Shown: in pieces, positions 1-13,478 of the stretch
How the letters are laid out: each line of letters opens with the position of its first letter
How positions within the stretch are numbered: the first letter of the stretch is position 1
NCBI GenBank assembly: GCA_963693365.1
Contig: CAVNZM010000014.1
Span: forward strand, 6,076,001-6,140,000
Source of the DNA: Amoebidium appalachense
Taxonomy: Eukaryota > Ichthyosporea
Reading direction: 5' to 3'
Length of the DNA stretch: 64,000 bases
The notes under the pieces: generated by a model
What the model was told of the DNA's origin: nothing
The model's input: the letters and a program-made list of their open reading frames with translations, nothing else
Databases searched by the model: none
Translations under genes and position numbers: made by a program

Positions 1-87
1 GTGTGTGTGCGCGTGCGCTATAATTTTGTAGTGATGTGTTTCTCAAGCCAATCAATACATCTAATAAACAGGTCGTAGTTACGCGTG
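1..87 (-). repeat. Dispersed repeat R1, 5' end, cut by the window edge
   Basis: This is the reverse complement of the left end of the element at 50605-51022: the (CA)n part, the segment around GATGTATTGATTGGCTTGAG and the terminal CACGCGTAAC. The match stops sharply at base 87, which is the same left end as in the 50.6-kb copy. That supports a defined element rather than random similarity. Confidence 0.75.
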
Positions 88-107
88 TTTAGCGAAACCT
101 TCGTGTA

Positions 108-641
108 GTGAAGTCACGAAGCTTGCCATTCCTCATTCATCTGTTGGCATCAACAGCCGAGCTTCAGATCATCGCTGTGATAATTGCATATGTGTCTACT
201 TTACACACGCCACCCAACCCACCCGCAATGACCAACGGTAATGTCGATTTTAAGTGGCTTGCAGTTCTGAAAGGACAAGGAGAGGTAACGGAAGACTATT
301 ACGTCGCTACCATTTCCTTCATGTCTTACGGCATTGGTCTTTTCACCAACCCGATCCTTCAACGGCAAAGGATAATACACCTCATCTATGCGAGTTCGTA
401 TGCTCTACAGAAGAATCACGGGTGCCAGTATTACGCTCCGCTCCCGTTATTTTTGATAATGGGGACTGCTGCATCTCTTCCTGTTTGGATCCTGTCACCT
501 ACTGAGGTGACTCGTATTTTTCCTTACACACACAGCGAACACTGGACTCTCGGGACCGTAGAGCCGCCGCGAGAGAAAGCATGCACGCGGTCGCGAGAGT
601 GTAAGGAAAAATCGAGCGTGAGGCGAACAGCAAGTTCATAG
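108..641 (+). other. Weak coding candidate, hydrophobic
   Basis: Open for 177 codons. The part before about base 510 has two hydrophobic stretches, near residues 17-32 and 110-127, and ordinary composition. A possible 3' splice site (CATCAACAG) lies at about 150-158, so the coding part may be an exon starting there. The last 40 codons fall in the inverted repeat at 511-616 and are probably not coding. No family is recognised. Confidence 0.2.
511..616. repeat. Short inverted repeat
   Basis: Arms at about 511-529 and 598-616 (core TTTTTCCTTACAC and its complement, preceded by CTCG) flank a 68-base loop that contains further CTCTCG/CGAGAG complementarity. It could form a hairpin or be the remnant of a small foldback element. 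No target duplication was identified. Confidence 0.5.
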
Positions 642-1065
642 CAGCCCAGGCACCGTCAGTACGTGCCAGGTTTGGATCGATCAATACATTCGACATTCGA
701 GTAGCCAAGTTTGGACAAACAGATACTACTTATCAGCTGCATGGGCCACCGTTGTAACATACATTGTGTTGTGGCTTTATTACGATCTCAGAACGAAGCA
801 TGTGCATGTCATGTTTAGCGATTATCAATCAAACACTCGCTCTTTCATACTACAGGTTTTAATGTTTTCAAGCTATTTGTTATTCAATGCGAGTTTATTG
901 TTAAAGGAGGGCCTGGGTTCCGCATTTGTATTTCTCGCGATCACTGTGTGCAGAACTCCATGCACGTCGTATGTTTTGGACCATTTTTGGTGTCAGGTTA
1001 TACAAGCACATTTAGACCATCGAACAGGGGCTACCGTCACTTTCCACCCTTCTTATCCATCCTAA
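622..1065 (+). other. Possible exon of a membrane protein
   Basis: The frame is open from 622 to the stop at 1063-1065. It includes a strong hydrophobic helix (about 730-775), then a basic segment (LRTKHVHVM) and a second hydrophobic stretch (about 855-950). A possible 5' splice site (CAG|GTTTTA) at about 857 would end an exon there. The order helix - basic Arg-rich segment faintly recalls CSC1/OSCA-type channels, but this is too weak to assign. No clear start codon is visible. Confidence 0.25.
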
Positions 1066-1140
1066 TGTAATCTTGAAGATAGATTCATTGTTCTTCTTGT
1101 AGAATATAAATTAGTTAAGCCTTTTCTAATCATTACCTTC

Positions 1141-1241
1141 GTATTATGTATACTAATGTGGTTTTATAGTTATAAATCATAGTTCATGAATTGGTTATAC
1201 CACTGCCAAGTTGAAATGTGTTTCTCCTTTTAACCCTTTCT

Positions 1242-1282
<41 letters not shown>

Positions 1283-1446
1283 AATAAAAAAATACCCGAC
1301 ATATATGTAAATCTTAGGCCAGATGTTTTCTTAATATTGGAATTCACGAAGAATCTTCTAAAGTACAAGTAAAGCTGTATGAACATACATAAGTCAAGAC
1401 CTCTTATATCATTTTTATTTAAAACAAGTTACACTGCACGAGAGCG

Positions 1447-1477
<31 letters not shown>

Positions 1478-1500
1478 ACCACCACCACCACCAGGGCCCA
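1141..1500. repeat. Homopolymer C tracts
   Basis: Two C homopolymers of about 30 bases occur, at about 1243-1272 (followed by an A tract) and 1450-1477 (followed by CAC triplets). No gene is visible in the intervening AT-rich sequence. Confidence 0.85.
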
Positions 1501-1540
1501 AGTTGGCCGTCCCACCACATCGGTTAAACAACTTGCTCCG

Positions 1541-1775
1541 AGAAAGCGGAATTATTCCGCAAAAAGCAGAATTGTGCTGCTAAAGGCAGAATTATTCAGC
1601 AAAAGTAGAATTATTCAGCTAAACACAGAAATATTCTAAAAGCAGAACTATTCTGCTGCCGAAAAAAGCAGAATAGTTCTGCGTTTTCGGCAGCAGAATA
1701 ATTCTGCGTTTTGCGGTATAATTTGCTAAAAGAAGAAAATATCTGCTACAAGCAGAATAATTCTGGGCTTTGCAA
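1541..1775. repeat. Array of short palindromes, GCAGAAT-type
   Basis: About ten related 12-16 base motifs occur in 235 bases, for example GCAGAATAATTCTGC, GCAGAACTATTCTGC and GCAGAATAGTTCTGC. Most are near-perfect palindromes separated by 5-12 bases of A-rich spacer. They degrade toward both ends. There is no open frame across the array. Confidence 0.7.
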
Positions 1776-2229
1776 GTCGAATCTGCCGATGTGGTTGGGC
1801 CCTCCCTCCCCTCCCTCTGGAGGATGAGCTCTGCTTCATATGCATACTCTTTGTGTGTTTTGCGCTCTGCAGTGTGTTGTCCATTCCGAATGTGCACTTT
1901 CTGCTCGATGCATGCACAAACTCTAACGTCCCCCCCCCCCCTCCCCACACACACACACACATGTACACACACCCTCCCTCCCCTGCCTATATATCGGTCC
2001 CGACCACAGACCCGGCTGCCCACCAGCCACGCCTTCACAACAACACGACCTGACGTTTCTCGTTTTTAGGTAGATTCTCTCTTATAGTTTCTCTCTCTCT
2101 CTATTTTTTGTTGTGGTGTCATTGGTAATGGGGGTGGTAGTCTAGTGTTAGTGGCCCCGGGGATGGGGTAAGTCGCCGTATCGGATGCGTATACATATGT
2201 GTGTCACGTCGAGTGGGACCCCGGTGGGG

Positions 2230-2235
2230 TTGGGG

Positions 2236-2278
<43 letters not shown>

Positions 2279-2289
2279 GGACGTGTGTT

Positions 2290-2323
<34 letters not shown>

Positions 2324-2328
2324 TGTGT

Positions 2329-2386
<58 letters not shown>

Positions 2387-2419
2387 CTAAGGACAAAGGA
2401 GGTAGCAGAGGGGGCCCCG

Positions 2420-2456
<37 letters not shown>

Positions 2457-2552
2457 GGGGGGGGGGAGGCTAAAGCCATGCATGAGAGATTGTTGGATTT
2501 GTTCCCCCAGGGGAAGATGATGTCCCGAAGGAGGGGGGGGGGGGGGGGGGGA
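2230..2552. repeat. G homopolymers and (GT)n microsatellite
   Basis: G tracts at about 2239-2275, 2422-2466 and 2533-2551, and (GT)n at 2293-2384. The long Gly/Val or Pro/His frames here on both strands are microsatellite translations, not genes. Confidence 0.95.
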
Positions 2553-2580
2553 GAACTCGGAGAGCAAGGAGAACAAACTT

Positions 2581-3249
2581 TCTATGAAACATGTCTGGTA
2601 GCCGCTACCTGCAATTGAGTAATTTCCGTGATTTCATTTGAAACTGAAGGTCTATATCCTTCCCTCTCTCTCTCTCCTTCTTCCCCGGGCACAAATACAA
2701 ATAAGCCCCGCAAAAGTGTGTGTGTGACTTTGGTCTGCCACTTACTTATTGGACATGTACGGTGACAAAATAATTACACAAAATAACATATGGAAAAGGA
2801 TACCACACGACACTAGACCCGATGAAAGCAGACACCTTGAAAAACTAAGCCTTATGTCTCGCTTTATATATATTAACTGCCTTAACCATATTGCCAAATA
2901 TGGCACTCGCAAATATGTAACACCTAAATACATATTACTGTACCTTCCTGTAGAATTGGTCTTTCTCTAGCTGATGGTTTCATTGACCACTTACCACGCT
3001 TTTACTGTACACGTGCTATACAGTGGGGATCTAATAAGTATAAGGTGGCATCGTTTGCATGCCAAAGCAACACACACACACACCAGTTTAAACGGTCATG
3101 TATTGCCAAATGTAGTTTGATAGACCACATAATACCGCAGCACACACACGACACATTCACAACAGACACCCAGAAAGATAGCTTGCCTGAAAATTACAAC
3201 ATCCTTAATTTATTATTTACACACGTAACTAAACACACGTAACTATAGG
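2581..3249. other. No gene seen
   Basis: AT-rich sequence with only short frames (the longest, 2749-2970, has 73 codons and no recognised feature). A short (CA)n occurs at about 3070. Confidence 0.5.
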
Positions 3250-3669
<420 letters not shown>

Positions 3670-3953
3670 GGATCTATATATCGATAGCAGACTGCGGCCT
3701 CATGTAGGGAAAACTTCAATATTTTGTATTTGATCAACAGTCAAGATCATCGGGATGCTTTGACGGGACTCATGACACGACCGTCATGCTGGCCCTTTAT
3801 TCGTTTATTCATTCACGAGCAGAACTGCGTCTGGAGTCAGTGCTTGCCGTAAAAACTGTTTGGTTTTCGGGCAGTAAGTGGTGTTGTGTGTTGGGCCAGG
3901 CTGTGCTTCTGTAAGGCCCGGTACGTGTGTGCACTTGCACGGTAATGTCCTCA

Positions 3954-5345
<1,392 letters not shown>

Positions 5346-6025
5346 GGGAAGATAAGATAATGAACCCTACCCCCGAGAAACCTTAAGATTTTAGACCGGG
5401 TCCCTAAACCGTATTTGCCTGTTAAAGTAAGTGACCCCTGTATTGGCATGGGCTGATGAATATTGAGATGATAGACTAGTTGTGGTGCTACTAAAATTGT
5501 AGGACGAAACTAAAAAGTTTTTGGAAAAAAAAAATAAAGTTTACTTAAATCATTACAGTCGTGGCTAAGGCTCAGTACAGGTTATAAAATCTGATATTCA
5601 AGTTATTGCATTCTCCGGGGCCGGCATGTAAAGTCATTACAACTCGAACCTTCGATTGCAGGAGTCGAACACAAAGGCTAATTGGGTAAATGTTCCCCCA
5701 GACTTCTCCCGGGCCCCTCACCCTCCCCGCTGCGTCTGCAACCAAGCCATGGCATGTGCCTGTGCCTGTGCCAGACTAACAACACAATTATTGTGTAACA
5801 TTCATAAATTTACAGGGTTGCCATTATGAGCGATTCTTTTCATAGGTACATGTTGAATTTGCATTATGTGAGCACACAAGAACCCCGGATAATTATAAGT
5901 TGGACGAATACCGGGATACCGGGGGTAACAAGAAGGTCAAATTGCATAGTGACTCCGTCTCCTGTTTTTTTGACTAACCGCGGTTAGCAGGAGCCAATCG
6001 AAAACCCCCGAGCATGACCATAAAG
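5346..6025. other. No gene seen
   Basis: Mixed-composition sequence without a long frame on either strand. I see no repeat matching the rest of the window. Confidence 0.5.
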
Positions 6026-7789
6026 CCCTCCCCCTCCCCATCTCCCCCTCCCCATCCCCCCCCCCCCCCCCCCCCCCTCGCCCCCGCCCCCGGGGGGAAA
6101 GCAAATAAGAAAGGGAAAAAAATAGGCCCTCTCTGAGTTGATCGAGCTACAGTAATGATTTCGATTTTTTGGCCTAAAACTCCGAAATCTCCTTATGAAG
6201 CCTGTTGCTTGGAAAAATCAACAGGTACACATTTTTTGCTGGCCAAGGTGATTGTAGCTTTTCAGATTGCCTCCCCCCTCCCCTCCCCACCCCCCCCCCC
6301 CCCCTCCCCCCCCTCCCCCCCCCTCCCCCCCCCCCCCCCCCCCAAAAAAAAAAAAAAAAAACCCACACACCCACCCACCCACACACCACTACCACCACCA
6401 CATAGCATGTGTGAGAATGGTCAATCTCTTGATCGCCACGGGGCCCGGCTGCTTCAACCAACAAGATCGCATCACCTTCCACAACTTGAAGAATGCACGG
6501 AAGGATCGACGTAACAACATAATTGTAACACCCCCCTTTCCCCCTCCCCCCCCCCCCCTCCCCCCCTCCCTCCCTCCCCCCCTCTCTCCCCCCTCCCCTC
6601 GCTGTCCCCCCCCCCCTTGCTGCCGTCATGAATGATAGCTTCAGCCCATTGGATTCCAAATTTTAGTAATGCGTGACTAGCGGCGGTGGTGGTGGTGGTG
6701 ATTGTGGCGGTGGCGGTGGTGGTTTTGGGGTGGGGGGGGGGGGGGGGGGGGGGTGGGGGGTGGGGGGGGGGGGGGGGGGGGGGGGAGAAGGGGGTGAGGG
6801 GGGGGGGGAGGGGAGGGGGTGAGGGGGGGGGGGGGGGGGGAGGGGGGGAGGGGGGGGCGGAGGAGGAACACAACATTGAAGTGATTTTCCTTTTCTATTT
6901 CTTCGTCGTTACCCTTCTTTTCTTCTTCATGTTCTGCCTCCTTTTCTTCTTCTTTTTCTTCTCATCCCTCTTTTTTTTTTCTTTTCTTTTCTTTCTTTTC
7001 TTTTTTGGTCGTGGTGGTGGTGGTGGTGGTGGTGGTGGTGGTGGCGGCGGTGGCGGTGGCGGCGGTGGCGGTGGTGGTGGTGATTGTGGCGGTGGCGGTG
7101 GTGGTCTTGGGGTGGGGTTGGAGTTGGGGGGGGGGGGGGGGGGGGGGGGGAGGGGGGGCAAATACTTCACTCACTTATCCTTCTTCAAACTTCAGTTTCG
7201 TGTCTAAGAGTCATGGTATTCTATCTTCTTCTTCTTCTTCTTCTTCTTTCTTTCTTTCTTTTTTTTGGGGGGGGGGGGGGGGGGGGGGAGAATGGGGGAA
7301 GGGGGTGAACACTTCTGTGACTTCCTCTGTCCATTTCTCGGTCAACAGTCACTCTTCTAGCTTCTTCTACTATTCAATATTATGCCTTTTCCCCCTTCTT
7401 ATTCTTCGTCTCCCCCCCCCCCCCCCCCCCCCCCCCTCCCCCTCTTTTTTTTCTCTTTTTTTCTTTTTTTTTGGGGGGGGGGGGGAGGGGGGGGGAGGGG
7501 AGGGGAGGAGGCAAGGGGGACACTTTATCAGGTGATTTCCATTTTACCCCCCCTTTTCCTCTCACACACACAAGCACACCGTGACACACCCACACCCACA
7601 CCTACACAGGCAGACGACAAGTCATGTGGCCAGCCTCCGGAAATCCCACCACCAAGCCTCATTCGTTGGCTCTATTCTACAGAAAGAATCTCCAAATGTT
7701 CGGTCTCCTCTCTTCCCACCCCCACCCCCACTCACCGTGTACCACACACACCGCATTGCACCACACCCAGCTGTATGTACCCTAGTAAA

Positions 7790-7839
<50 letters not shown>

Positions 7840-8177
7840 CCCCCCTCCCCCCACCACCACCTCGCCCAACCACCACCAATGCCACCACCGTCCCCCAAGT
7901 TCTACTTGCATTATACTTGTTTTAGAGCGTCTGCATCGCATCACCTTTACATCACGGTTTATCGGGAGCACTAGCTGTAGTAAATCCCTGCGTCTTTGCC
8001 CCCCTAAGGTCTTTCATACACCTGCCAGTGAGGCATATTCGTTGTTCGTTTGATGGCGTTACCGAAGGCAGAGCTTGTACATTCCCGTGATGAACACACA
8101 CACACACACACACAATGTCGCACACCCACACTCTGGCACACACACATATACATAAAGCTTGGTACATAACACACACA

Positions 8178-8263
<86 letters not shown>

Positions 8264-8283
8264 GCACACACGCACGCACGCAT

Positions 8284-8316
<33 letters not shown>

Positions 8317-8532
8317 ACACACCCACCGTACCCACCTCCCCCCCCCCCCACCACACACACACACACGTGTCACATACACACACGTACACATACACCCACA
8401 CATACACACACGCACCCACGCACCCACCCACCCACCCACACACACACACACCTGGTACACACGCACACACACACACACACACACACTGACACGCACACAC
8501 GCACACACACACACAGACGCACATACACACCA

Positions 8533-8596
<64 letters not shown>

Positions 8597-8610
8597 GCGC
8601 ACACGCACAC
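6026..8610. repeat. Large microsatellite block
   Basis: C tracts (6040-6080, 6285-6343, 6540-6620, 7411-7440, 7790-7856), G tracts (6726-6860, 7125-7157, 7267-7288, 7472-7505), trinucleotide GGT/GGC runs (6680-6725, 7010-7110), CTT runs (6900-7010, 7225-7262) and (CA)n with CG variants (8091-8612). Short islands between the tracts may contain exons. Confidence 0.9.
6406..6510 (+). other. Candidate exon between C tracts
   Basis: A 105-base island bounded by a possible 3' splice site (CACATAG) and a possible 5' splice site (GATCGAC|GTAACA) that is followed within 22 bases by a C tract, the same layout as the introns at 52-60 kb. One frame reads CVRMVNLLIATGPGC and onward without a stop. No homology is recognised, and the antisense frame is open too. 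Confidence 0.25.
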
Positions 8611-8612
8611 AC

Positions 8613-9367
8613 AAGGACAGCAAGGGCAGGAATTGGGGGCCCGGGGCAGACTCATCAGCGCTACATAGCAATATCCTCAACAATAGCGCAACATTTTGTG
8701 CGTGACCTGCATGGAACACCCACGGCACACCGCCCGAGGCCTTGTACCTATGGCACAAGTAAGGGTATCTGATGTAGGACTATCAGATTGTTCTTCTTGT
8801 ACCTGAGACATAGTAGGTAGTTGTGGGGCCGTAGCACCTTAAAGTTTTCGGACCGGCCGGCCATTGTCGGATGAGCCGACCTGACCGAAGCGGTGCGGCC
8901 CTGACCCGAACCCGCGTCACACTGTCATGATGATGCATCGAATTTGCCATGCCCCCGACCCGACCCGCGAGATTCAGCCGGGCCGCGGACTGATGCGCAC
9001 GGGCGACCCGTCCCGCATCACCCTACTCGACCCGGATTAGGCTGGTGCAAAGGTGCAGTCTAGGGGCTAGGGGGGGACGTGCTGGGGCTGTTCAAACCCC
9101 GCCCTGCATGACAACCAATCAAAACTCATATGTTTACTCGGCACAGGCTGCCGCACAGCGACATGTACATTATTTATTGAAAAGAAGAGGGTGTGGCGAT
9201 GCCATACGGTAAGAGACTGAATTGCCGTAATTAATGAATGATTCAGCTTATAACGTGTCACCGATATCATACGTTAATGTAATCTGTATGTTAGTAAACT
9301 CTGACTACTACCTACTCGGAAACATGTAACAGTATGAGTTGACATATGTAATGCATGATAAAATCAA

Positions 9368-9373
<6 letters not shown>
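8613..9373. other. No gene seen; includes a GC-rich stretch
   Basis: Positions 8840-9060 are GC-rich with repeated CCCGACCCG-type motifs. A minus-strand frame at 8640-8758 is open but runs into the (CA)n repeat. Nothing here can be supported as a gene. Confidence 0.45.
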
Positions 9374-9429
<56 letters not shown>

Positions 9430-9433
9430 ACAC

Positions 9434-9490
<57 letters not shown>
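9374..9490. repeat. (GT)n microsatellite, two runs
   Basis: Two long (GT)n runs separated by GACACTTT. Confidence 0.95.
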
Positions 9491-9493
<3 letters not shown>

Positions 9494-9530
9494 CCTGCTG
9501 CATCATGATGTCACCCAGGGGTAAAGAGCG

Positions 9531-10170
9531 CTAGCTAGATTGAATTTTGAGAATGGTGATTCCATGCTTCTGTGCGTGAGACAATGGAACGTAGGAACTC
9601 AAATGCCGGATATCTTTGAGGGTCAGCTGAAAGGCAGGGCTGTGTTTGGTGGAGCCATCAACAGGGTCTAAGACTTGAATAAAGACCCAGACCATGGGGT
9701 CATTGGGGTTGACCTGTGCAGCGTTGGACTTACTCATCATGGTGGTCTGACGGGATGACATTGGCACGTAAACAATGCCGTAAAATCCACTGGCATTGTT
9801 GTTGAAATGTGGTAACTCGAGCTTGAACACAGGTCCATGTGGGACGTGGTTGCAAAACCTGAGCTTGCGCTCTGTCTAAGGGTTGTTCAGATCCTGCAAA
9901 ACATCCCTGAAAAACTTTCTCAACATATCCCCCTTGAGTGCGTCGTAATCCTAAATGTGCGGCATCACCTCAGTGCTGGATGTCATGCAGCGTTCACGAA
10001 TCCAACCCTCCATCATCTTCACGATGGCATTCCACTGTAACATCTTGCTGGTCGTAGAGAACGGTTGCAGTAAAGTATCAGCCCGGGGGCGTTAGTACGG
10101 TGTCTTTGGAAGTGAAACCATCCACTGTTTCATACACGATCTACCGTACTTGCTTTTATGGCTGTACGTG
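9531..10170 (-). pseudogene. Unknown gene remnant with three in-frame stops
   Basis: On the minus strand one reading frame continues from the edge of the GC minisatellite to the stop at 9531-9533. It is interrupted by three stops: one TAA (about 10097) and two TAG (about 9953 and 9883). Sequence on both sides of each stop looks protein-like: KMLQWNAIVKMMEGW upstream, LKGDMLRKFFRDVL between, and RFCNHVPHGPVFKLELPH downstream. No family is recognised. A structural protein of the neighbouring polymerase element is possible, but that is only a guess from position. A splice acceptor (CCCTTAG) coincides with the last stop, so the distal 120 residues could also be an intact exon. Confidence 0.4.
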
Positions 10171-10189
10171 TCCAGTCCCCAGTGGTCGT

Positions 10190-10885
10190 CCGTGCCCCAG
10201 TGGCCCGGTATCCGTTGCACCGTGCCCCGTGCCTGCCCTGTGCCCCGTGCTCGCGCCCGTGCCTGTGCCCGCGCCCCGTGCCTGTGCCCGTGCCCCGCCG
10301 TGCCCGTGCCCCGCGCCCCGTGCCCGTCACCCTGTGCCCTGTGCCCACCGCCCGTGCCTGCGTCCGGCCGTACCTCCATTTCCTGTGCCCCGTGCCCGCG
10401 CCCCGTGCCCGTGGCTGCGTCCCCGTGCCCGTGCCTGTGTCCCCGTGCCCGTGTCCGTGCCGCGCCCCGCGCCCTGTGCCCCGTGCCCCGTGCCTCGTGC
10501 CCCGGCCCATGCCCCGTGCCCCTTGCCCTGTGCCCGTGCCCCGTGCCCCATACCCCGTGCCCCGCGCCCCGTGCCCGTGCCCGTGCCCGGTGCCCATGCC
10601 TGTGTCCGTGCCGTGCCCGTGCCCGTGCCCGTGCCCCACCGTGCCCGTGCCCGTGCCCGGTGCCCGTGCCCGTGCCCCGCCGTGCCCGTGCCCCGCGGCC
10701 CGTGCCCCGCGGCCCGTGCCCCGCCCCCGTGCCCCGTGCCCCGTGCCCCGTGCCCCGTGCCCCGTGCCCCGTGCCCCGTGCCCTGCGCCCCGTGCCCAAG
10801 CCCGCGTCCCACGCCCCGCCGTGCCCGTGCCCCGTGCCCCGTTCCCCGTGCCCCGTGCCCCAGTGGCCGTCCGTGCCCTCATGAG
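10190..10885. repeat. GC-rich minisatellite, CCCCGTG/CCCGTG units
   Basis: About 690 bases of 6- and 7-base units (CCCGTG, CCCCGTG, CCCCGCCGTG). Long runs of the heptamer lie at about 10728-10786. Because no unit contains a stop on either strand, several frames are open throughout and merge with the real frame that starts at 11018. The Pro/Ala/Arg-rich 'proteins' here are artefacts of the repeat. Confidence 0.9.
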
Positions 10886-11017
10886 GTGTATAAGTACCGG
10901 TTCATGTCCATTAACATAGTTAATGTAGTCAGATCAGTTATGGTTTCTGGGGTGTTGGGGGAAAAAAAAAAATCTCAACCCTACAATCAAAACAAACTGG
11001 GACTCAACTTGACATCA

Positions 11018-12944
11018 ATGGAACAACCACACGACATTCGTAACGGAGTTACTGTAGCGGAGGTGTATGACGATTGGGTCACTGAGCTTGAAGATGTCAT
11101 GAACATTAACGGCCGACCTTGGACTGATGACTTGGACAATCCGGGTCACAACGTCGCACTGCAACGCCGTGCCGTACCTTCTGACGATGCGCGTGTGCGG
11201 ACGACGCTGTTTGAGAGTCACTGTGACGAATTCATTGCCAACGCCTACAATGTGGTTGCACAGTCGGCGATCGGTGGTGCTATCAACAGCTACAACGCCA
11301 GCTACAGCAGCGCCAACCCCCTCAACAACATCTTGGTTGAAGACCTTGACATACACATGTGCCGCATGATGGGTGAGGTTCGTCTGCGTGCCCGTATTCA
11401 CAACGACACACGTGTGCTTGCCACTGCGCATATATCATGTATGGGTAGCCGCAGCGGTGGTGTTCACTGGCAGGCAGGATCCATTTTTGGGAAGCCCATC
11501 AGCAGTATTGACAACCGCACCAACGGATCGCTCATGCGATGGTGTGAGTTTGCCGAGTACGCACCCAGGGCTCTTATTGAGAACATTGTCGACCAAGTAC
11601 GAGGTGACCGAGGTCTCCAGCGTCATGTTCTTTGTCACGTTCATCAACGTCGACAACAGCCTGCTTGGCGCGAGCGATCGCAAATGTTGGAGTGCGAGTG
11701 TAGGGGAACAAGAGCTGGGTTCTAAATGGGCCGACCTGACCTCAGGCTCGGGTCACCAACGTATCCGGGTCGATTACTCGTGTAGCACCGGTAGTAACGA
11801 CTGCTTCCCCTCGTCGCTGGTGCTGGCCGCACACTTGCAGAGCAACGAATGGATCCAGGCGGTCGATGCTGATGCAGGCGGAGAAGGTCACGGTGGTGAC
11901 GTCGCCGATTTGGAAGCCGAGGCCGACGACCATTACGGCCCGTGGGACGTACGACGTGGCGACCCTCAACGGTATCGCGCCTCGAAGAAAAGGCTACTGC
12001 TGACCCATAAACTGCAACGGCAATTCGCCCAAGACGTACAGCACTGCATCTCCGTGTTGGAGGGTGCCGGTCTGTGGAGCCGAACACATGGCGTACACTT
12101 CAACGATATAAGTCGGGTGATTGAGTTGGTCAACATCCGTGTGCATGGCGCCCGAGCGGCCGTCGTCGCCCAAGGCCTCGACATCACAGACCCGCACGTT
12201 GTTCTTGACGAACCGCTCGTGATTCCCGACTTCTACTCTACGCTCCGTGTGCAACTTTACAACCTGGATTCCATCCTTGGCATGGACCAGACACCCGTAC
12301 GACACCTGGCGACGTTCCCTGACCCTGTGGATGACTTTGACGCCGAGGCAAAGACTGTGTATCTGGGTATGGCCACCACGGGCGTTCGACACGAATCGAC
12401 GGCAGATGCAGGCAGCGACGCCGATTCTAGTGGTGACGCCGTGGACGCCGTACCTGATGGGTCAGACTTGGGCCCAGACTTCGAGTTCGACGTTCATCGA
12501 GACGACGGCGTGCTTGAAGATCTCGAACAGCGTCCCCCATCTTACGCGTACGGTACCGGTTTGGACGTGCACGCCGACAACTGCGACGCCGACCGCAACG
12601 CAGACCGTGACACCGACTGCGACAACGATCACGGCGACAACGGTCTTGACGATCATGGTGGCGACGCCTTTCTGCCCGCGGCGACGCCCAACAACAATCC
12701 CGAGCAAGTTCAACGCAATGCGATATTCCACACGGTCTGGATATCCAAGCCAACGCTGCTGGGCCGCCTATACAATTCAAATTCCGACGCCAACAACATG
12801 GTTTTCTGCCCTGTCTGTGGACTGTGGAAGAGGCGCGACCACTCCTGCGAAGCGATGGAACGGGTGCGTCCCTGCCAGTGGTGTGGTCTAACGCTGGGCA
12901 AGCCGCACCTACATTCGCCGACGGACACCGTCGTCAGTTACTGA
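11018..12944 (+). CDS. Unknown gene upstream of the DNA polymerase, zinc-finger-like C terminus, one frame break
   Basis: Starts at ATG 11018 after the minisatellite. It reads in one frame to about 11590 and continues in another frame to the stop at 12942-12944, so there is a single indel near 11590. Codons are GC3-rich like those of the polymerase downstream. The C-terminal part has an acidic Asp/Ala/Asn-rich region (about 12400-12680). It ends in a likely zinc-binding motif, [14 protein letters not shown] (from about 12808), followed by PCQWCG and PHLHS, giving two CxxC pairs with nearby His/Cys. The stop is followed by one base and then the ATG of the polymerase frame, which suggests both belong to the same element. 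No homology is recognised. A capsid or accessory protein of a Polinton-like element is conceivable but unsupported. Confidence 0.5.
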
Positions 12945-12945
12945 C

Positions 12946-13048
12946 ATGGAGTCAGTCCGATGTGCACACTGCGCCGTGTGGCTACCCAAGCAGTGCGGCG
13001 ACCGCCACGAAGCTCGGTGTATGCTGGCCGATGACACGTACATCAGAC
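12946..13048 (+). pseudogene. Protein-primed DNA polymerase B, fragment 1 (N terminus)
   Basis: ATG 12946 begins one base after the previous stop. It encodes a C2HC-like motif (CAHC, then H and C in GDRHEARC). The frame is cut at 13048 by the TRIM insertion. Joining base 13048 to 14221 (one CAGAC copy removed) keeps the frame, so this is the amino end of the polymerase gene continued at 14221. Confidence 0.6.
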
Positions 13049-13478
13049 TGTTGGAGTGCAGACTTACGCTCACTCCACAATATGTGTATGTTAGCTTTAC
13101 AATTGGTTCCGTGTACACAGACACACGCTGACACTCGATCACCACATACACATCTGCATAGTTGAGGAATGTTGCCAATTGTGTTTTGACTGCAAACGAT
13201 TGGTTCACTGGTCCCAGAGATCTCTAAATGAAAGTAACCAATCCGATTAGCACCTGGCATCCGGATTACATTCCAGACTGCTGCCCCACGGGTATATAAG
13301 CCACGTCTCTGCCAGGTGCAGACATGGAGTGCAGAAATGGAGTTCAGTCATGGAGTTCAGTCATGGAGTTCAGTCATGGAGTTCAGTCATGGAGTTAACA
13401 CACTGAAAGCAGTAAAAAACGGGTCAGCGCCCAAGCGCGCCACGACGACCCTAGTCACAGCGGACTCTACTTCCAACA
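13049..13478 (+). repeat. TRIM 5' LTR
   Basis: Contains a CCAAT box (TAACCAATCC), a TATA box (GGGTATATAAG at about 13290) and, downstream, four to five tandem 13-base units of the type CATGGAGTTCAGT. Differs from the 3' LTR by very few changes, including an A-tract length change. Confidence 0.9.

Noticed and set aside
10100-10919. Pro/Ala/Arg-rich 240-540 residue frames
   Set aside because: The CCCCGTG/CCCGTG minisatellite has no stops in several frames; only the part after 11018 has normal composition.
11994-12780. Minus-strand frames of 89-132 codons opposite the 11018-12944 gene
   Set aside because: Antisense shadows of GC3-rich codons; the plus frame has the zinc motif and leads into the polymerase.
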